Shown here: positions 1-9,587 of the stretch, one piece after another
How positions within the stretch are numbered: the stretch's first letter is position 1
Layout: every line of letters starts with the position of its first letter
Origin: Paludibacterium yongneupense DSM 18731
GTDB lineage: Bacteria; Pseudomonadota; Gammaproteobacteria; Burkholderiales; Chromobacteriaceae
Reading direction: 5' to 3'
Assembly: GCF_000422925.1 (NCBI RefSeq)
Contig: NZ_AUGZ01000004.1
Coordinates: 62,001 to 126,000, forward strand
Length of the DNA: 64,000 nt
The notes under the pieces: model-generated
The model's input: only the letters and a program-made list of their open reading frames with translations
What the model was told of the DNA's origin: nothing
Databases searched by the model: none
Position numbers and translations under genes: made by a program

Positions 1-996
1 CTGGTGTTCAGCCGTCGCATGCCCACCCAGGATGGCCGGTTCGACGGCATCGTCGCCAGCGCGCTGCGTCTCGCCTATTTCGACGATCTGTTCCGGTCCT
101 TGCAACTCGACCGCGAGAGCACGATCACGATACTCAGCGGCGATGGCATCGTGCTCGCCCGCCGCGGCGCGCCGGGCGAGGCCGACCTGACCGGTATCGA
201 CGTCAGACATCGCCGCAATTTCGAGCAGATCGTGCGCATGGGAAGCGGCAGCTTCACCAGCCGTTCACAGGTGGACGGCGTCACGCGGCGGTATGTGTTT
301 TCGCGCATCGGTCACCACCCCCTCATCATCGTGGTCGCCCTGTCGCTGAGCGAAGCCTACGGCGCATGGGCGAGCTCGGCGATCATCATCGGCATGGCGA
401 CCGCCTTCCTGTGCCTGGGGATCCTGGCGGTGACCCTGCTGCTTCGTCGCGAGCTGCATCGTCAGCGTGCGACCGGGCGCAGGCTCGCGTCGCTGGCGGC
501 CACCGATGCATTGACCGGCCTGCCCAACCGCCGCCATCTCGAGGTGGAGTTGCAGGGCGCGGTCGAACAGTCACGGCTCACCGGGCAGCCCCTGTCCGTG
601 CTCATGCTCGATGTCGACCACTTCAAGTCGTTCAACGATCGCTACGGTCATTTGGTCGGGGACGAGGTGCTGAGGCAGGTGGCAGAGGTCATCCGCCGCA
701 GCGTGCACCGCCCGGGCGATGTCGCGGCGCGCTACGGCGGCGAGGAATTCGCCGTGGTGCTGCCGCAGACCGAGTACGCCGGCGCGCAACGCATCGCGGA
801 GACGATCCGCGCCGCCGTGGCCGCGCTGCCGCCGGTGGGGGCGGACATGGATACGGTCACGCTCAGCGTCGGAGCGATCTCGCGCGTCGTCGCCGATACG
901 GATAATGCCGATGTCATTCTCATTCAGGCCGATACCGCCTTGTACGCGGCCAAGCGCAGCGGGCGCAATTGCGTCGTTTCCTTCGGCCAGAACTGA
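1..996 (+). CDS. Diguanylate cyclase, membrane-bound sensor type (5' end outside window)
   Basis: Makes cyclic di-GMP from two GTP. The reading frame is open from base 1, so the true start lies upstream. About 110 residues of a periplasmic Cache-like sensor domain are visible, then one membrane helix (about residues 125-147) and a GGDEF domain (about 165-330). The active-site motif is GGEEF (about residue 245), a functional variant. An RxxD inhibitory site (RPGD) lies five residues upstream of it, so product feedback inhibition is expected. No operon partner is visible; the next gene is on the opposite strand. The enzyme class is secure; the signal sensed is unknown. Confidence 0.93.
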   Translation: MVFSRRMPTQDGRFDGIVASALRLAYFDDLFRSLQLDRESTITILSGDGIVLARRGAPGEADLTGIDVRHRRNFEQIVRMGSGSFTSRSQVDGVTRRYVFSRIGHHPLIIVVALSLSEAYGAWASSAIIIGMATAFLCLGILAVTLLLRRELHRQRATGRRLASLAATDALTGLPNRRHLEVELQGAVEQSRLTGQPLSVLMLDVDHFKSFNDRYGHLVGDEVLRQVAEVIRRSVHRPGDVAARYGGEEFAVVLPQTEYAGAQRIAETIRAAVAALPPVGADMDTVTLSVGAISRVVADTDNADVILIQADTALYAAKRSGRNCVVSFGQN

Positions 997-1021
997 GCCC
1001 GGGAGGCGCGGACGCGCGTTT

Positions 1022-1450
1022 TTATTCCATCGCTTCGAACACGATGTCCTGCGCGCCTTCCCACAAGGCCATCGTGCCCAGCGTGCGCAAATTTTCCTTG
1101 CCCTCCACGATGCTCAGAAAGTGGTTGCCCGCCAACTGTCCCTGCTTGCTGGCGAAGCAGCACGAGCCATAGGCGAGGATGATCTCGGTTTCGCTATAGC
1201 CGCCAGGGTAGAACAGGATGTCGCCCACCGACGGATGGCTGGTGTGATTTTCGAAACCGACGGGCTCGCCGTTGTGCTCCAGCTTGAATTCGCCGAGCGG
1301 AACCCAGCACGCTTCGCCGCTCCAGCGCACATGAATCAGTTTCTGGCGATAGGGCAGCAGTTTCAGGAATGCGGCGACGGTCCGAGGTGCGTCCGGATGC
1401 ACGACAGCGACGAAACGAAGGCCGCCGGCCGTGATGCGTAATCGAGTCAT
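1022..1450 (-). CDS. DUF3830 family protein (cyclophilin-like fold)
   Basis: A 142-residue cytosolic protein with no signal peptide or membrane helix. Its sequence, including HVRWSGEA, GDILFYPGG, KQGQLAGNHF and LWEGAQDI, matches what I recall of the DUF3830 family, which has a cyclophilin-like beta-barrel and no agreed function. The frame is open further upstream, but the ATG at 1450 begins the conserved region (MTRLRITAGG), so I chose it; no strong ribosome site is seen there. It lies downstream of efp on the same strand but beyond a clear terminator, so it is probably a separate unit or fed by readthrough. Confidence 0.75.
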   Translation of the reverse strand: MTRLRITAGGLRFVAVVHPDAPRTVAAFLKLLPYRQKLIHVRWSGEACWVPLGEFKLEHNGEPVGFENHTSHPSVGDILFYPGGYSETEIILAYGSCCFASKQGQLAGNHFLSIVEGKENLRTLGTMALWEGAQDIVFEAME

Positions 1451-1506
1451 GGCGATGCTTTCATGTCCGTTGCGGAGCCCGCGCCCCGGCCAACGGCGGA
1501 AAGACC

Positions 1507-1541
1507 AAAAAAACGCCGTCCGCTCGCAAGAGTCGGACGGC
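1507..1541 (-). terminator. Rho-independent terminator after efp
   Basis: Read on the minus strand, an 8-bp stem (GCCGTCCG / CGGACGGC, bases 1515-1522 and 1534-1541) with an 11-base loop is followed by a run of seven T. It sits just past the efp stop codon and ends the earP-efp transcript. Confidence 0.85.
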
Positions 1542-1581
1542 ACCGGATCTGCCGGAGGCAGTTTCCAGACAGGAAGGCGCG

Positions 1582-2145
1582 TTAAACGCGCTTCTTGAAT
1601 TCGTTGGTGCGGGTGTCGATTTCGATCTTGTCGCCGATGGCGACGAAAGCGGCGACCGGGATTTCGTAGGTGGTGCCCTTCAGGCGTGCCGGCTTCATGA
1701 CCTTGCCCGAGGTATCGCCGCGAACGGCGGGTTCGGTGTATTCCACTTCGCGGATGATGGTGGTCGGCAGTTCAACCGAGATGGCCTTGCCTTCATAGAA
1801 GGTGACGTCGCAGACGTCTTCCATGCCATCAACGATGAAATGCAGCGAATCGCCCATGTCATCGGCTTCGACTTCGAACTGGTTGTATTCTGCATCCATG
1901 AATACATACATCGGATCGGCGAAGTAAGAGTAAGTGCAGGCCTTGCGGTCGAGGACGACCACGTCGAATTTTTCGTCGGCCTTGTAGACGGCTTCGGAAG
2001 CCGTTCCGGTCAGCAGGTTCTTCATCTTCATTTTAACAACAGCGGAGTTGCGCCCCGACTTGTTGTACTCGGCTTTCTGGACGACCATCGGGTCGTTGCC
2101 GAGCTTGAATACGTTGCCTGCGCGGAGTTCCTGTGCGGTTTTCAT
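1582..2145 (-). CDS. efp: Elongation factor P
   Basis: Relieves ribosomes stalled on consecutive prolines by binding near the peptidyl-tRNA. The 187-residue length and the three-barrel sequence are typical. Residue 32, at the tip of the N-terminal KOW-like domain (NKSGRNSA), is arginine, the residue that is rhamnosylated in the EarP-dependent branch of EF-P rather than lysylated. The start is the ATG at 2145 (MKTAQELR); an in-frame TTG nine bases upstream is unlikely. An AGGA lies upstream. earP, the modifying enzyme, is 44 bases upstream on the same strand. Confidence 0.97.
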   Translation of the reverse strand: MKTAQELRAGNVFKLGNDPMVVQKAEYNKSGRNSAVVKMKMKNLLTGTASEAVYKADEKFDVVVLDRKACTYSYFADPMYVFMDAEYNQFEVEADDMGDSLHFIVDGMEDVCDVTFYEGKAISVELPTTIIREVEYTEPAVRGDTSGKVMKPARLKGTTYEIPVAAFVAIGDKIEIDTRTNEFKKRV

Positions 2146-2189
2146 TGCGTTCAAAGTCCTGTTTGGAAAACGATTTCCGTAAAAACCCG

Positions 2190-3335
2190 CTATTGTATCC
2201 GTTTTTCGACAAATTGCACCATACGTCCCGCCAAGTCTCCGTCGGCAAGACAGTGCCGCGCCCAGCCTTGCGCATGGGCGAGATTGGCCGCGTCAGCCTC
2301 CACCCACGCGTCCCAGACCTCGGCGAGTCCCTCGCCCCGGTTCCAGGCGTGGCTGGCGCCGTTCAGCGCCGCACGGCGGTCGGCTGGCAGCCCTGCGCCG
2401 TAATGTGACAAAAACGCATCAAGTTTGAGCATATGGGCGTCCTCGTCTTGCGGGTAGATATGCCAGAGGAAGGGGCGCATCGCCCATTGGGCACGGACGA
2501 AGGAGTCTTCGCCGCGCACCAGATTGATGTCGCATGACCATAGCAGTCGATCGTAAGCATTCTGGTCGGTGAAGGGCAGGCAGTGCACGCTCAGTGCCCC
2601 GCGGCGCCGGTTTTGCCCCGGAGCGAGTTCGCCGCCGCCCAGGGCCGCGACGATGCCCGGCAGCGCTTTGCCCTGCGGCACCAGCAGGCGGCAGGGGCGC
2701 GGCCCGGCGGCGAGGTGTTCGAGCCAGGCGGGCAAGGCCGGGTTCGGATAGCAGAACACGCTGATGCGGATTTCGTCGTCACGGCGCGCCGGTACGCCCA
2801 ATCTCTCCCACCAAGCCTGCTGCAAGCGCGGATTGGCCTGCCAGCGCGCCACGCGCTCGAGCAGGCCGGCCTCGGCGAGCAGCCCGCCGCAGCCGGGGCC
2901 GAAGCCGGGAAAATAGAAGTGTTGCGTCAACGGCAGGCGCGGATGGGGCGAGGCCTGCCCATGGCAGGAGGCGACCCAGTCTTCCGCCGACAGATATTCC
3001 AGATTCAGCCAGACCGGCGCGCGCGCCCGCGCGGCCATCGCCGCCAGGTAGTCTTCGGGCAGACGGCAGCCGAAGGCCGCGATGACGACGTCGGCGGCGC
3101 CTGCGCCAGCGCTTGCCGTCTCGTGCCAGCGGCGTATCCCGATGCCGCGCACCGTCTGGGCTTCGGCGCCAGGGTCGAGGCCGGGGGCCAGATGCGCGAA
3201 GCTGCACAGATCGTCGACCCACAGCCTTACCGTCTGCCCGCGCTCGTGAGCGAGCTGACGCGCGAGACGCCAGGCGACGCCGATATCGCCATAGTTATCG
3301 ATGACGGTGCAGAAGATATCCCAGCTCAGCTTCAT
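2190..3335 (-). CDS. earP: EF-P arginine rhamnosyltransferase EarP
   Basis: Transfers rhamnose from dTDP-rhamnose to Arg32 of EF-P. The protein is 381 residues, the usual length, a GT-B glycosyltransferase. The N-terminus has the conserved IDNYGDIGV segment, with Asp13 and Asp17 at the positions implicated in catalysis in this family, and the C-terminal half has the GEDSFVRAQ nucleotide-sugar motif. The start is the ATG at 3335; the frame stays open upstream but that sequence is not EarP-like. It is the first gene of a two-gene unit with efp. Confidence 0.95.
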   Translation of the reverse strand: MKLSWDIFCTVIDNYGDIGVAWRLARQLAHERGQTVRLWVDDLCSFAHLAPGLDPGAEAQTVRGIGIRRWHETASAGAGAADVVIAAFGCRLPEDYLAAMAARARAPVWLNLEYLSAEDWVASCHGQASPHPRLPLTQHFYFPGFGPGCGGLLAEAGLLERVARWQANPRLQQAWWERLGVPARRDDEIRISVFCYPNPALPAWLEHLAAGPRPCRLLVPQGKALPGIVAALGGGELAPGQNRRRGALSVHCLPFTDQNAYDRLLWSCDINLVRGEDSFVRAQWAMRPFLWHIYPQDEDAHMLKLDAFLSHYGAGLPADRRAALNGASHAWNRGEGLAEVWDAWVEADAANLAHAQGWARHCLADGDLAGRMVQFVEKRIQ

Positions 3336-3501
3336 GGTCGGTGTGGTGTCCGTTTCATTGGCATGCCGGATTATCCCCGCTCGCAGGCAGAGCGCAAGCC
3401 CTGTGGCGGCGCGAGTAGGATTTTTCTGAAAATGCGGACCGGCGCGAACCCGGGGCCGGGGCCGGAGTCTCTTCCGGTCGTGCCATTCCGGAGGAACTCC
3501 C

Positions 3502-4588
3502 ATGAAGAGCGTCAATATCGGCTATATGCCCGCACTCGATCATTTGCGCCTCGTCGCGGCGCTGATGATCGTCCTGTTTCACGTCGTCGGCGGGCCGCTT
3601 GTCCATCGGCTGCACCTGGACATGGGGGTGCCGCTCTTCTTCACCCTTAGCGGTTTTCTGTTCTTCCGGATTGCCGCCGGCAAAGCGGACCCTTTGCACT
3701 ATTGGCCTTTTCTGAAAAACCGGCTGCTGCGCATCTACCCCCTGGTCGGCTTTCTGTTTCTGGCCGATCTGGCCTTGATGCGGGAGGCCACCGCGCTGAC
3801 CTATTTCAATCTGTTCGGACTGAACTTGCCTGGCACCGGCGAGATAACGTGGAGCGCCGGAGACTGGGGCTATCGCTACCTTGCCTTCAACTGGTGGACG
3901 GTCGGCGTCGAGGTGGTGTTCTACCTGCTGTTTCCATTCCTGTTTGCCGCCTATCGCCGCGAAGGACCGGCTTTCCTGTGGCGCTTGCTCGCACTGATCG
4001 TCGTGGTCAGAGTGGGGCTCTATTACACCTTTCTCGACGAGTTCGGCTGGAAAAGCCTGTCGATCCGGCTCAACTATGCCGTGATCGGCAATCTCGACAT
4101 TTTCATCATCGGGATGCTGGCCGGGCATTATGGCGATCCGTGCGGCGGCAAGCCCGGGCGGGCCGCTTCCCGCTGCGCCCTGCTTGCCTACCTCGTCTTC
4201 ATGGGGACCCGTGCTGGCCGGGGGGCTCGATCTGCTGGACGCCACGCTGGCGCCTTGCCTGGCCGGAGCCTTGTGCGCAGGGCTGATCGTTTTCTATTGC
4301 CGGGCGTTTCCCGGCGGCGAGACGAAGGCCTGGAGCCGGGCACTGGCCCATGGCGGGACGATGAGTTTCTCCATTTATCTGCTGCATGGCTTCGTCAAGG
4401 ATGCGCTGCAGGGCGCGGGCGTCAGCGCGCAATTCGAGTTGCTGGCCGTGGGTGCGCTGGGCCCCGTGCTCGGCGCCAATCCCTGGCTCGCGGGCGCAGC
4501 GCTCTATCTGCCGGCGACCCTGGCGCTCGCGGCCCTCAGCTACCACACGATCGAAAAGCCGTTTCTGGCCCTGCGGGGGCGCTACTGA
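3502..4588 (+). pseudogene. Acyltransferase 3 family (OafA/YrhL-like) membrane O-acyltransferase, frameshifted
   Basis: Proteins of this family acylate cell-surface sugars. The ATG at 3502 follows a good GGAGG site. The first part begins with the hallmark LDHLRLVAALMIVLFHV and continues through several membrane helices to about residue 234. The reading then shifts: the remaining family-like sequence (GLDLLDATLAPCLAG through SFSIYLLHGFV to SYHTIEKPFLAL) is in the next frame and ends at 4588. Removing one G from the GGGG at 4203-4206 joins both parts into one 361-residue protein reading MGPVLAGGLDLL across the join. Unshifted, the frame runs to 4647 with non-family sequence. Either a real inactivating insertion or a sequencing error. 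Confidence 0.8.
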
Positions 4589-4606
4589 GGGCGCATCCGC
4601 AGCCCG

Positions 4607-5947
4607 TCAGACATGCAGCAGCAGGAAGCGCCGCTCCCACGGGCTGATGACTTCAAAATACTCGCGGTTCTCCGCATCCTTTATCGCCGAGTAGGTCCGG
4701 ATGAAATGGTCGCCGAAAACGTCTGCCAGCGGCGCGCAGTTGGCAAGCAGATCGATGGCATCGTCCAGATGGCGCGGCAGCTGGTGCGGCTGCTCGTAGG
4801 CGCTGCCTGCCAGCGGCTCGCCCGGCTGGATGCCAGCCTTCATGCCGAGGTAGCCGCAGGCGAGGCTGGCTGCAATCGCCAGGTAGGGGTTGACGTCGAC
4901 CCCGGCCAGACGGTTTTCCACCCGCCGTGCCTGCGGGCTCGAGTGCGGTACGCGCAGGCCGCAGGTACGGTTGTCGTAGCCCCAGGACAGATTGATGGGG
5001 GCCGAGGTATAGCGCGACAGACGGCGGTAGGAGTTGACGTAAGGCGCGAAGAAAGGCATCGCGGCCGGCAGATAACGCTGGAGGCCGCCGATGAAGTGGA
5101 AAAACAATGGCGACGGGCTGCCGTCGGCGTTGGAAAAAACATTGGCGCCGGTGGCGGCGTCGACCACGCTCTGGTGCAGGTGCATGGCGCTGCCCGGCTG
5201 ACCCTGCATCGGCTTGGCCATGAAGGTGGCGTACATATTGTTGCGGATCGCCACTTCCCGTACCGTGCGCTTGAACAGAAAAACCTGGTCGGCCAGATCC
5301 AGCGGGTCGCCGTGATCGAGATTGATCTCCATCTGGGCGGTGCCCATTTCATGGATCAGGGTATCGAGCTGCAAGCCTTGCTGCGCGCACCAGTCGTAGA
5401 TCACGTCGAAAATCGAATCGTACTCGTTGATGGCGTCGATGCTGAAACTCTGGCGCCCGGCTTCGGTGCGGCGCGTTCGGCCGACCGGCGGCGTGAGCGG
5501 GATGTCCTCGTCCGGTTGTACCTCGACCAGATAAAACTCCATTTCCGGTGCCACCACCGCCTGCCAGCCTTCGGCGCGGTACAGGTCGAGCACGCGCTTG
5601 AGCACGTTGCGCGGCGCGAGGTCGTGCGGCTTGCCGTCGAAGTCGATGCAGTCATGGATGATCTGCGCCGTCGGCTCGCTGGCCCAGGGTACCAGCCTCA
5701 GCGTCGCCGGATCGGGGAGCATGCGCATGTCGGGGTCGGCCGGCGAGGTGAAGTCCTGTTCAGGATAATCGCCGGTCACGGTCAGTGTCAGCACCGCTTC
5801 CGACAGACGCAGGCCTTCGGCCGGGTCGTATTTGTGGCAGGGGACGATCTTGCCGCGCGCGAGACCGGTCATGTCCGGAATCATGCACTCCACTTCGGTG
5901 ATCTGGTGCTCGGTCAGCCATTGCCGGATAGTGTCTGCATTGTTCAT
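4607..5947 (-). CDS. Glutamine synthetase-family gamma-glutamylpolyamine synthetase (PuuA/SpuI-like)
   Basis: A 446-residue ATP-dependent glutamate-amine ligase of the glutamine synthetase fold. Visible are the N-terminal beta-grasp region, the catalytic EMEFYLVE segment, the MEINLDHGD metal motif, GSAMHLHQS and the NRTCGLRVP arginine region. Length and sequence resemble enzymes that start polyamine breakdown by gamma-glutamylating putrescine or other amines rather than housekeeping GlnA. The start at 5947 has a strong GGAC/AGGA site eight bases upstream. No puuBCD partners are adjacent, so the exact substrate is open; an acetylpolyamine amidohydrolase lies 8 kb away. Confidence 0.85.
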   Translation of the reverse strand: MNNADTIRQWLTEHQITEVECMIPDMTGLARGKIVPCHKYDPAEGLRLSEAVLTLTVTGDYPEQDFTSPADPDMRMLPDPATLRLVPWASEPTAQIIHDCIDFDGKPHDLAPRNVLKRVLDLYRAEGWQAVVAPEMEFYLVEVQPDEDIPLTPPVGRTRRTEAGRQSFSIDAINEYDSIFDVIYDWCAQQGLQLDTLIHEMGTAQMEINLDHGDPLDLADQVFLFKRTVREVAIRNNMYATFMAKPMQGQPGSAMHLHQSVVDAATGANVFSNADGSPSPLFFHFIGGLQRYLPAAMPFFAPYVNSYRRLSRYTSAPINLSWGYDNRTCGLRVPHSSPQARRVENRLAGVDVNPYLAIAASLACGYLGMKAGIQPGEPLAGSAYEQPHQLPRHLDDAIDLLANCAPLADVFGDHFIRTYSAIKDAENREYFEVISPWERRFLLLHV

Positions 5948-6031
5948 GCTGGAGTCCTTTGACGTTGCGGGAGGCTGGGCGCGGCGCGGGAATGTGTTCA
6001 ATATTTTAGACGTTTTCACATCCTAGGCAGG

Positions 6032-6050
6032 CTTGCCCGCTACGGGCAAG
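6032..6050. other. Short perfect hairpin in the gap between divergent genes
   Basis: An 8-bp perfect inverted repeat (CTTGCCCG, loop CTA, CGGGCAAG) lies in the 250-base region between the divergently read polyamine ligase and the AsmA-like gene. It could be an operator or an RNA hairpin; there is no T-run. A TATAAT at 6165-6170 upstream of the AsmA-like gene is a likely -10 element, without a convincing -35. Confidence 0.35.
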
Positions 6051-6200
6051 GCCTTTCGCCTGGGGCCACTGCACCTGCGGCAATAAGGCGACAGTGGCGC
6101 CGCCCGTCGCGGGCAGCCGGTGGGGTCAACAAGGAGAGGCTAAGGATGTAAAATGCTGCCAATGTATAATAAATGAATTGCGTGAGTGATAAGGATGAGT

Positions 6201-9200
6201 ATGGAACAGGATGGAGCGCCGCCGTCTAGGCCGCCGCACACGTGGCGCAAGCGCCTGGTCGGAGCCGCTTTGGTGCTGGTTCTCGCCTGGGGGGTGCTGA
6301 TTGCGATGGCCCCGGGCCTGGTCCGGCAGGCTGCTCAAAATTGGGCGCATGGCATCGGGAGGCAACTGGAAATCGGCGCCATCCATATTCATCCGCTTTC
6401 CATGTCGGTGGAAGTGGAGGGCATCCGCCTTGGCGATCGCGACGGCACGTCCTTGCTGCGGCTGCGGCGCGTCTACCTGCGACCGGCTCCGAGCGGACTG
6501 TTGCTGGGTCGCTGGCGGGTGAAAGAACTGCGCATCGAGGCTCCCGAACTCAATGTGATTCGTGATGAGCGCGGCTTCTGGAACTGGGCCCGCTTTATCG
6601 CCGAAGCCTCCGGCAAGGCGGCGCCGCGCACCGCCGACACCCGGATGCCGAGCATCGTGATCGATTCTTTCCAGTTATTGTCCGGCCGCATCCACGTGGT
6701 CGATTCATTCGAAAATCCGGGGCATGCGATCGATATAAAATCGCTGGACCTGGTATTGGCCGACATCACGACCCTGCCCCGGGCAGGCGGTTTCCACGTA
6801 CTGGCCAGCCTGGCCGGCGGCGGGCATCTGGACTGGAACGGCAGTCTTCAGCTGCAGCCTCTGGAGTCGAGCGGCGAGCTCGAACTCGAAGATTTGCCCC
6901 TGGCCAGCATCTGGCCCTATGTGCATCCCTTCCTCAAGCTGGCCACGCCAGCGGGAACGGTCAGTGCATCCACACGCTATGTCTTCGATCTCAAGGCACG
7001 GGTCCCGCGCCTGAGTCTCAGCCCGTTCAACTTGAATCTGGATGGACTGGGTCTGAGCGATCCGGCGGCCAGACAGTCGCTGGCGCTGGAGCAGCTGCGT
7101 ATCGACGATGGCATTTTCGACCTGCAGAAGCACTCGGTCTATATCAAGAAAATCGTGCTCGACGGCGGTCGCCTCAGTGCCTTGCGCCGCCGTGACGGCG
7201 TGATCAACTGGCTGGCGGCCCTGCCTGCCGGCAAGGACGCCGACGCCGCAAGGCCCTCGGCGGCGCCTTCGCCATGGAAACTGCGCATAGGCGAGATCGC
7301 ACTGAGCAACTGGCATGCGCATCTGATCGACCAGCGTTTCCTCACGCCGCTGGCAATCGACTTTACGCTGCCGAACGCTCGAGCCGGTTTCCAGCTCGAC
7401 CCGGCCAAGGGCTTCGCTTTGAGCGATGCCAGCGCCGAGTTGACGGGGCTGGGACTGGGGAGCGAAGGCCGGAAACCCGTACTCATGCTCGAACGCGCGA
7501 CCCTGGCTCCGAGTCAGGTTCTGCAACAGGGCTTCCGCATCCAGGCCGGCGATGTGCGCCTCGACGGTCTGTCGCTGAACGCCGAACGTAGAGCGGACGG
7601 CGTCATCGACTGGCAGCGCCTGCTGCGGCAGGCGCCGGCTCCTGCTCCCTCCCGTGCCGCAACGGCTGGTGGCCCGGCCTGGCAACTGTCCTTCCCGGCG
7701 TTGACCTTGAGCCGAGGCCGTCTGCATCTGCTCGACCGCGCCGCACCGACCCCGGTCGCGCTGGTGCTGGACGATCTGGGGGCCGAGCTCACGGAGGCCG
7801 GCGGCGATTTTGACATCCGGGCGCAAGGGCGCATGCAGAGCGGCCATTTCGAGACGCAGATGCGTTTCGATCCACGCGCAATCGCCCTCCAGGGAACGCT
7901 TAAGGTAGACCACCTGCCGCTGCCGCCACTGGCGCCCTACGCGCTCGGGCATGGCCCTCTGCGCTTGAAGCAGGGACAGCTGTCTGCCGCTCTCGATCTG
8001 AGTTGGAAACGTGGAGGCAGCTGGAACGTCGGCGGCCGTGCCGCGATCGATGCCCTGTCCCTGCAGGAACCGGGGCAGCCGCGTCCGCTGGTGGCCTGGA
8101 CGAGTCTGTCGCTGGCCGGGATCAAGGCCGGCTCGATGCCGCTGGTGTTATCAGTCGACGATGTGCGCCTGGCCCGACCCGTCGCGCGTCTGATGCTGGA
8201 TTCGCAACGCCGCTTGAACCTGGTCCGCCTGTTCGCGAGCGATCGCGCGCCGGGGACGGCACCGGCCGCCGCAAGCAGCACGAGCGCTTTGCCGCGCATC
8301 GACGTCAGGCGCATTCATGTGCAGGGCGGCGATATCGACTTCGCCGATCTTGGGATGACGCCCGCCTTTTCCACCAGCATGAAGAATCTGCGCGGAAGCA
8401 TCGACGGCATTTCCAGCCGACCGGGCCGTCGCGGCAGCATTACCCTGGACGGCGACGTGGACGAGCATGGCGACGTCAAGGTGCGCGGCGCGCTTGCGCC
8501 TTTTGCCGTGGCCGACGACAGCGATATCGCATTGCGCTTCCGCGATATCCCTTTATCCAGTCTCAATCCCTACGCGATGAATCTGGCCGGATGGAAAATC
8601 ACCGACGGCAGCCTCGGCGTCGAGCTGAACTACCATCTGCAGCATCGCGCGCTCAGCGGGGACAATCGCGTCGTCATCAATTCGATCCAGCTGGGCGAGG
8701 AAGTGACCACCCCTGGCGTCAGCCATCTGCCATTGCGTCTGGCGGTGGCCCTGCTCGAGGACAGCGACCGCCGCATCGATTTGCAACTGCCGGTGAGCGG
8801 GAATCTGGACGACCCGCACTTCAGCTACGGTCATCTGGTGTGGCAGGCGCTGGTCAACGTGGTCGAAAAAGCGGTTACCGCGCCGTTCCGCGCCTTGAGC
8901 GGCCTGTTGGGCAACGGCGGTTTCGATGCGATCAGCTTTGTGCCGGGCGAGGCCAGCGTGGCACCGCCCGAGCGCGAAAAACTGCGGCAGCTCGGGCTGA
9001 TCCTTGCCAAGCGGCCGCGTGTGTCTCTGGATCTGTCCGGAGGCTACGATGCCGAACGCGACCGGCAGGAACTCGCGCGCGCGCGTATCGATCTGGCGAT
9101 CCTGAGCGCCTCCGGTCGCGCGCCCTTGCCGGGCGAGCCGCTGGCGACACCGGACTGGCAGGAGGCCTCGACCCAGGCGGCAGTGAAATCGGTGTTTGCT

Positions 9201-9479
9201 GCACGGCGCGGGCGCCTGCATTTGTTGACGCGGACCTTGTCGCCGTCCGGTCCGGCTGGCGGGCAACTCGCACGCGCATTGCGCGACGAGATGATCGCGG
9301 CCGAGCCGGTGGACCAGGCTGCGCTGCTGCGGCTCGCACAGCAGCGGGCCGAGGGGGCGCGCCAAGTGTTGCTCAATGACAACGCCTCGTTCTCCACGCG
9401 CGTCCATGTCCTTGCGCCCAAGCCCAGCCGGGCCGGGGCGGACGGCATACCGTTGCTTATGGGGCTCACCGGACAATGA
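6201..9479 (+). CDS. AsmA-like / DUF748 large envelope protein
   Basis: A 1092-residue protein with one N-terminal membrane helix (about residues 20-42) and a very long periplasmic part. Repeated segments such as VEVEGIRLGDRDG, LRLRRVYLRP and FWNWARF are typical of AsmA/DUF748 proteins, relatives of YdbH/YhdP/TamB that form lipid-conducting grooves between the inner and outer membrane. The end has a DUF748-type block (about residues 890-970) beginning RALSGLLG and GFDAISFVPGEA. Start choice: ATG at 6201 has AAGGA five bases upstream; ATG at 6195 is an alternative. It appears monocistronic. The bridging role is known for relatives and only inferred here. Confidence 0.85.
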   Translation: MEQDGAPPSRPPHTWRKRLVGAALVLVLAWGVLIAMAPGLVRQAAQNWAHGIGRQLEIGAIHIHPLSMSVEVEGIRLGDRDGTSLLRLRRVYLRPAPSGLLLGRWRVKELRIEAPELNVIRDERGFWNWARFIAEASGKAAPRTADTRMPSIVIDSFQLLSGRIHVVDSFENPGHAIDIKSLDLVLADITTLPRAGGFHVLASLAGGGHLDWNGSLQLQPLESSGELELEDLPLASIWPYVHPFLKLATPAGTVSASTRYVFDLKARVPRLSLSPFNLNLDGLGLSDPAARQSLALEQLRIDDGIFDLQKHSVYIKKIVLDGGRLSALRRRDGVINWLAALPAGKDADAARPSAAPSPWKLRIGEIALSNWHAHLIDQRFLTPLAIDFTLPNARAGFQLDPAKGFALSDASAELTGLGLGSEGRKPVLMLERATLAPSQVLQQGFRIQAGDVRLDGLSLNAERRADGVIDWQRLLRQAPAPAPSRAATAGGPAWQLSFPALTLSRGRLHLLDRAAPTPVALVLDDLGAELTEAGGDFDIRAQGRMQSGHFETQMRFDPRAIALQGTLKVDHLPLPPLAPYALGHGPLRLKQGQLSAALDLSWKRGGSWNVGGRAAIDALSLQEPGQPRPLVAWTSLSLAGIKAGSMPLVLSVDDVRLARPVARLMLDSQRRLNLVRLFASDRAPGTAPAAASSTSALPRIDVRRIHVQGGDIDFADLGMTPAFSTSMKNLRGSIDGISSRPGRRGSITLDGDVDEHGDVKVRGALAPFAVADDSDIALRFRDIPLSSLNPYAMNLAGWKITDGSLGVELNYHLQHRALSGDNRVVINSIQLGEEVTTPGVSHLPLRLAVALLEDSDRRIDLQLPVSGNLDDPHFSYGHLVWQALVNVVEKAVTAPFRALSGLLGNGGFDAISFVPGEASVAPPEREKLRQLGLILAKRPRVSLDLSGGYDAERDRQELARARIDLAILSASGRAPLPGEPLATPDWQEASTQAAVKSVFAARRGRLHLLTRTLSPSGPAGGQLARALRDEMIAAEPVDQAALLRLAQQRAEGARQVLLNDNASFSTRVHVLAPKPSRAGADGIPLLMGLTGQ

Positions 9480-9486
9480 TTTAACA

Positions 9487-9514
9487 TTGTTGCTCCGGTT
9501 CAAGAGCGTATAAT
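9487..9514 (+). promoter_or_regulatory. Sigma-70-type promoter of nrdJ
   Basis: A perfect TATAAT at 9509-9514 is preceded, at 16 bases, by TTGTTG (9487-9492). Transcription would start near 9521, inside the upstream NrdR box. Confidence 0.65.
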
Positions 9515-9560
9515 CCCATATTCGGTGTAAAAAAATGATTTCACCTACTATATGTAGTAG
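9513..9560 (+). promoter_or_regulatory. Paired NrdR boxes upstream of nrdJ
   Basis: NrdR represses ribonucleotide reductase genes through two 16-bp boxes of consensus acaCwAtATaTwGtgt whose centres are about three helical turns apart. The downstream box, CTACTATATGTAGTAG (9545-9560), keeps the whole core and lies in a longer perfect dyad (arms CACCTACTA and TAGTAGGTG, 9542-9563 region). The upstream box, ATCCCATATTCGGTGT (9513-9528), matches about 11 of 16 positions. Their centres are 32 bp apart, and they overlap the end of the -10 element and the start site. Confidence 0.75.
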
Positions 9561-9587
9561 GTGGAGCGGTTTTCGGGGAGTGCCGGA

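Noticed and set aside
4203-4206. Phase variation through a homopolymer in the acyltransferase gene
   Set aside because: Four G residues are too few for efficient slipped-strand switching.
4207-4647. Continuation of the acyltransferase frame to 4647 as a single 381-residue protein
   Set aside because: After about residue 234 that frame is Arg/Gly-rich and unlike the family, while the neighbouring frame carries the proper C-terminus; a frameshift explains both.
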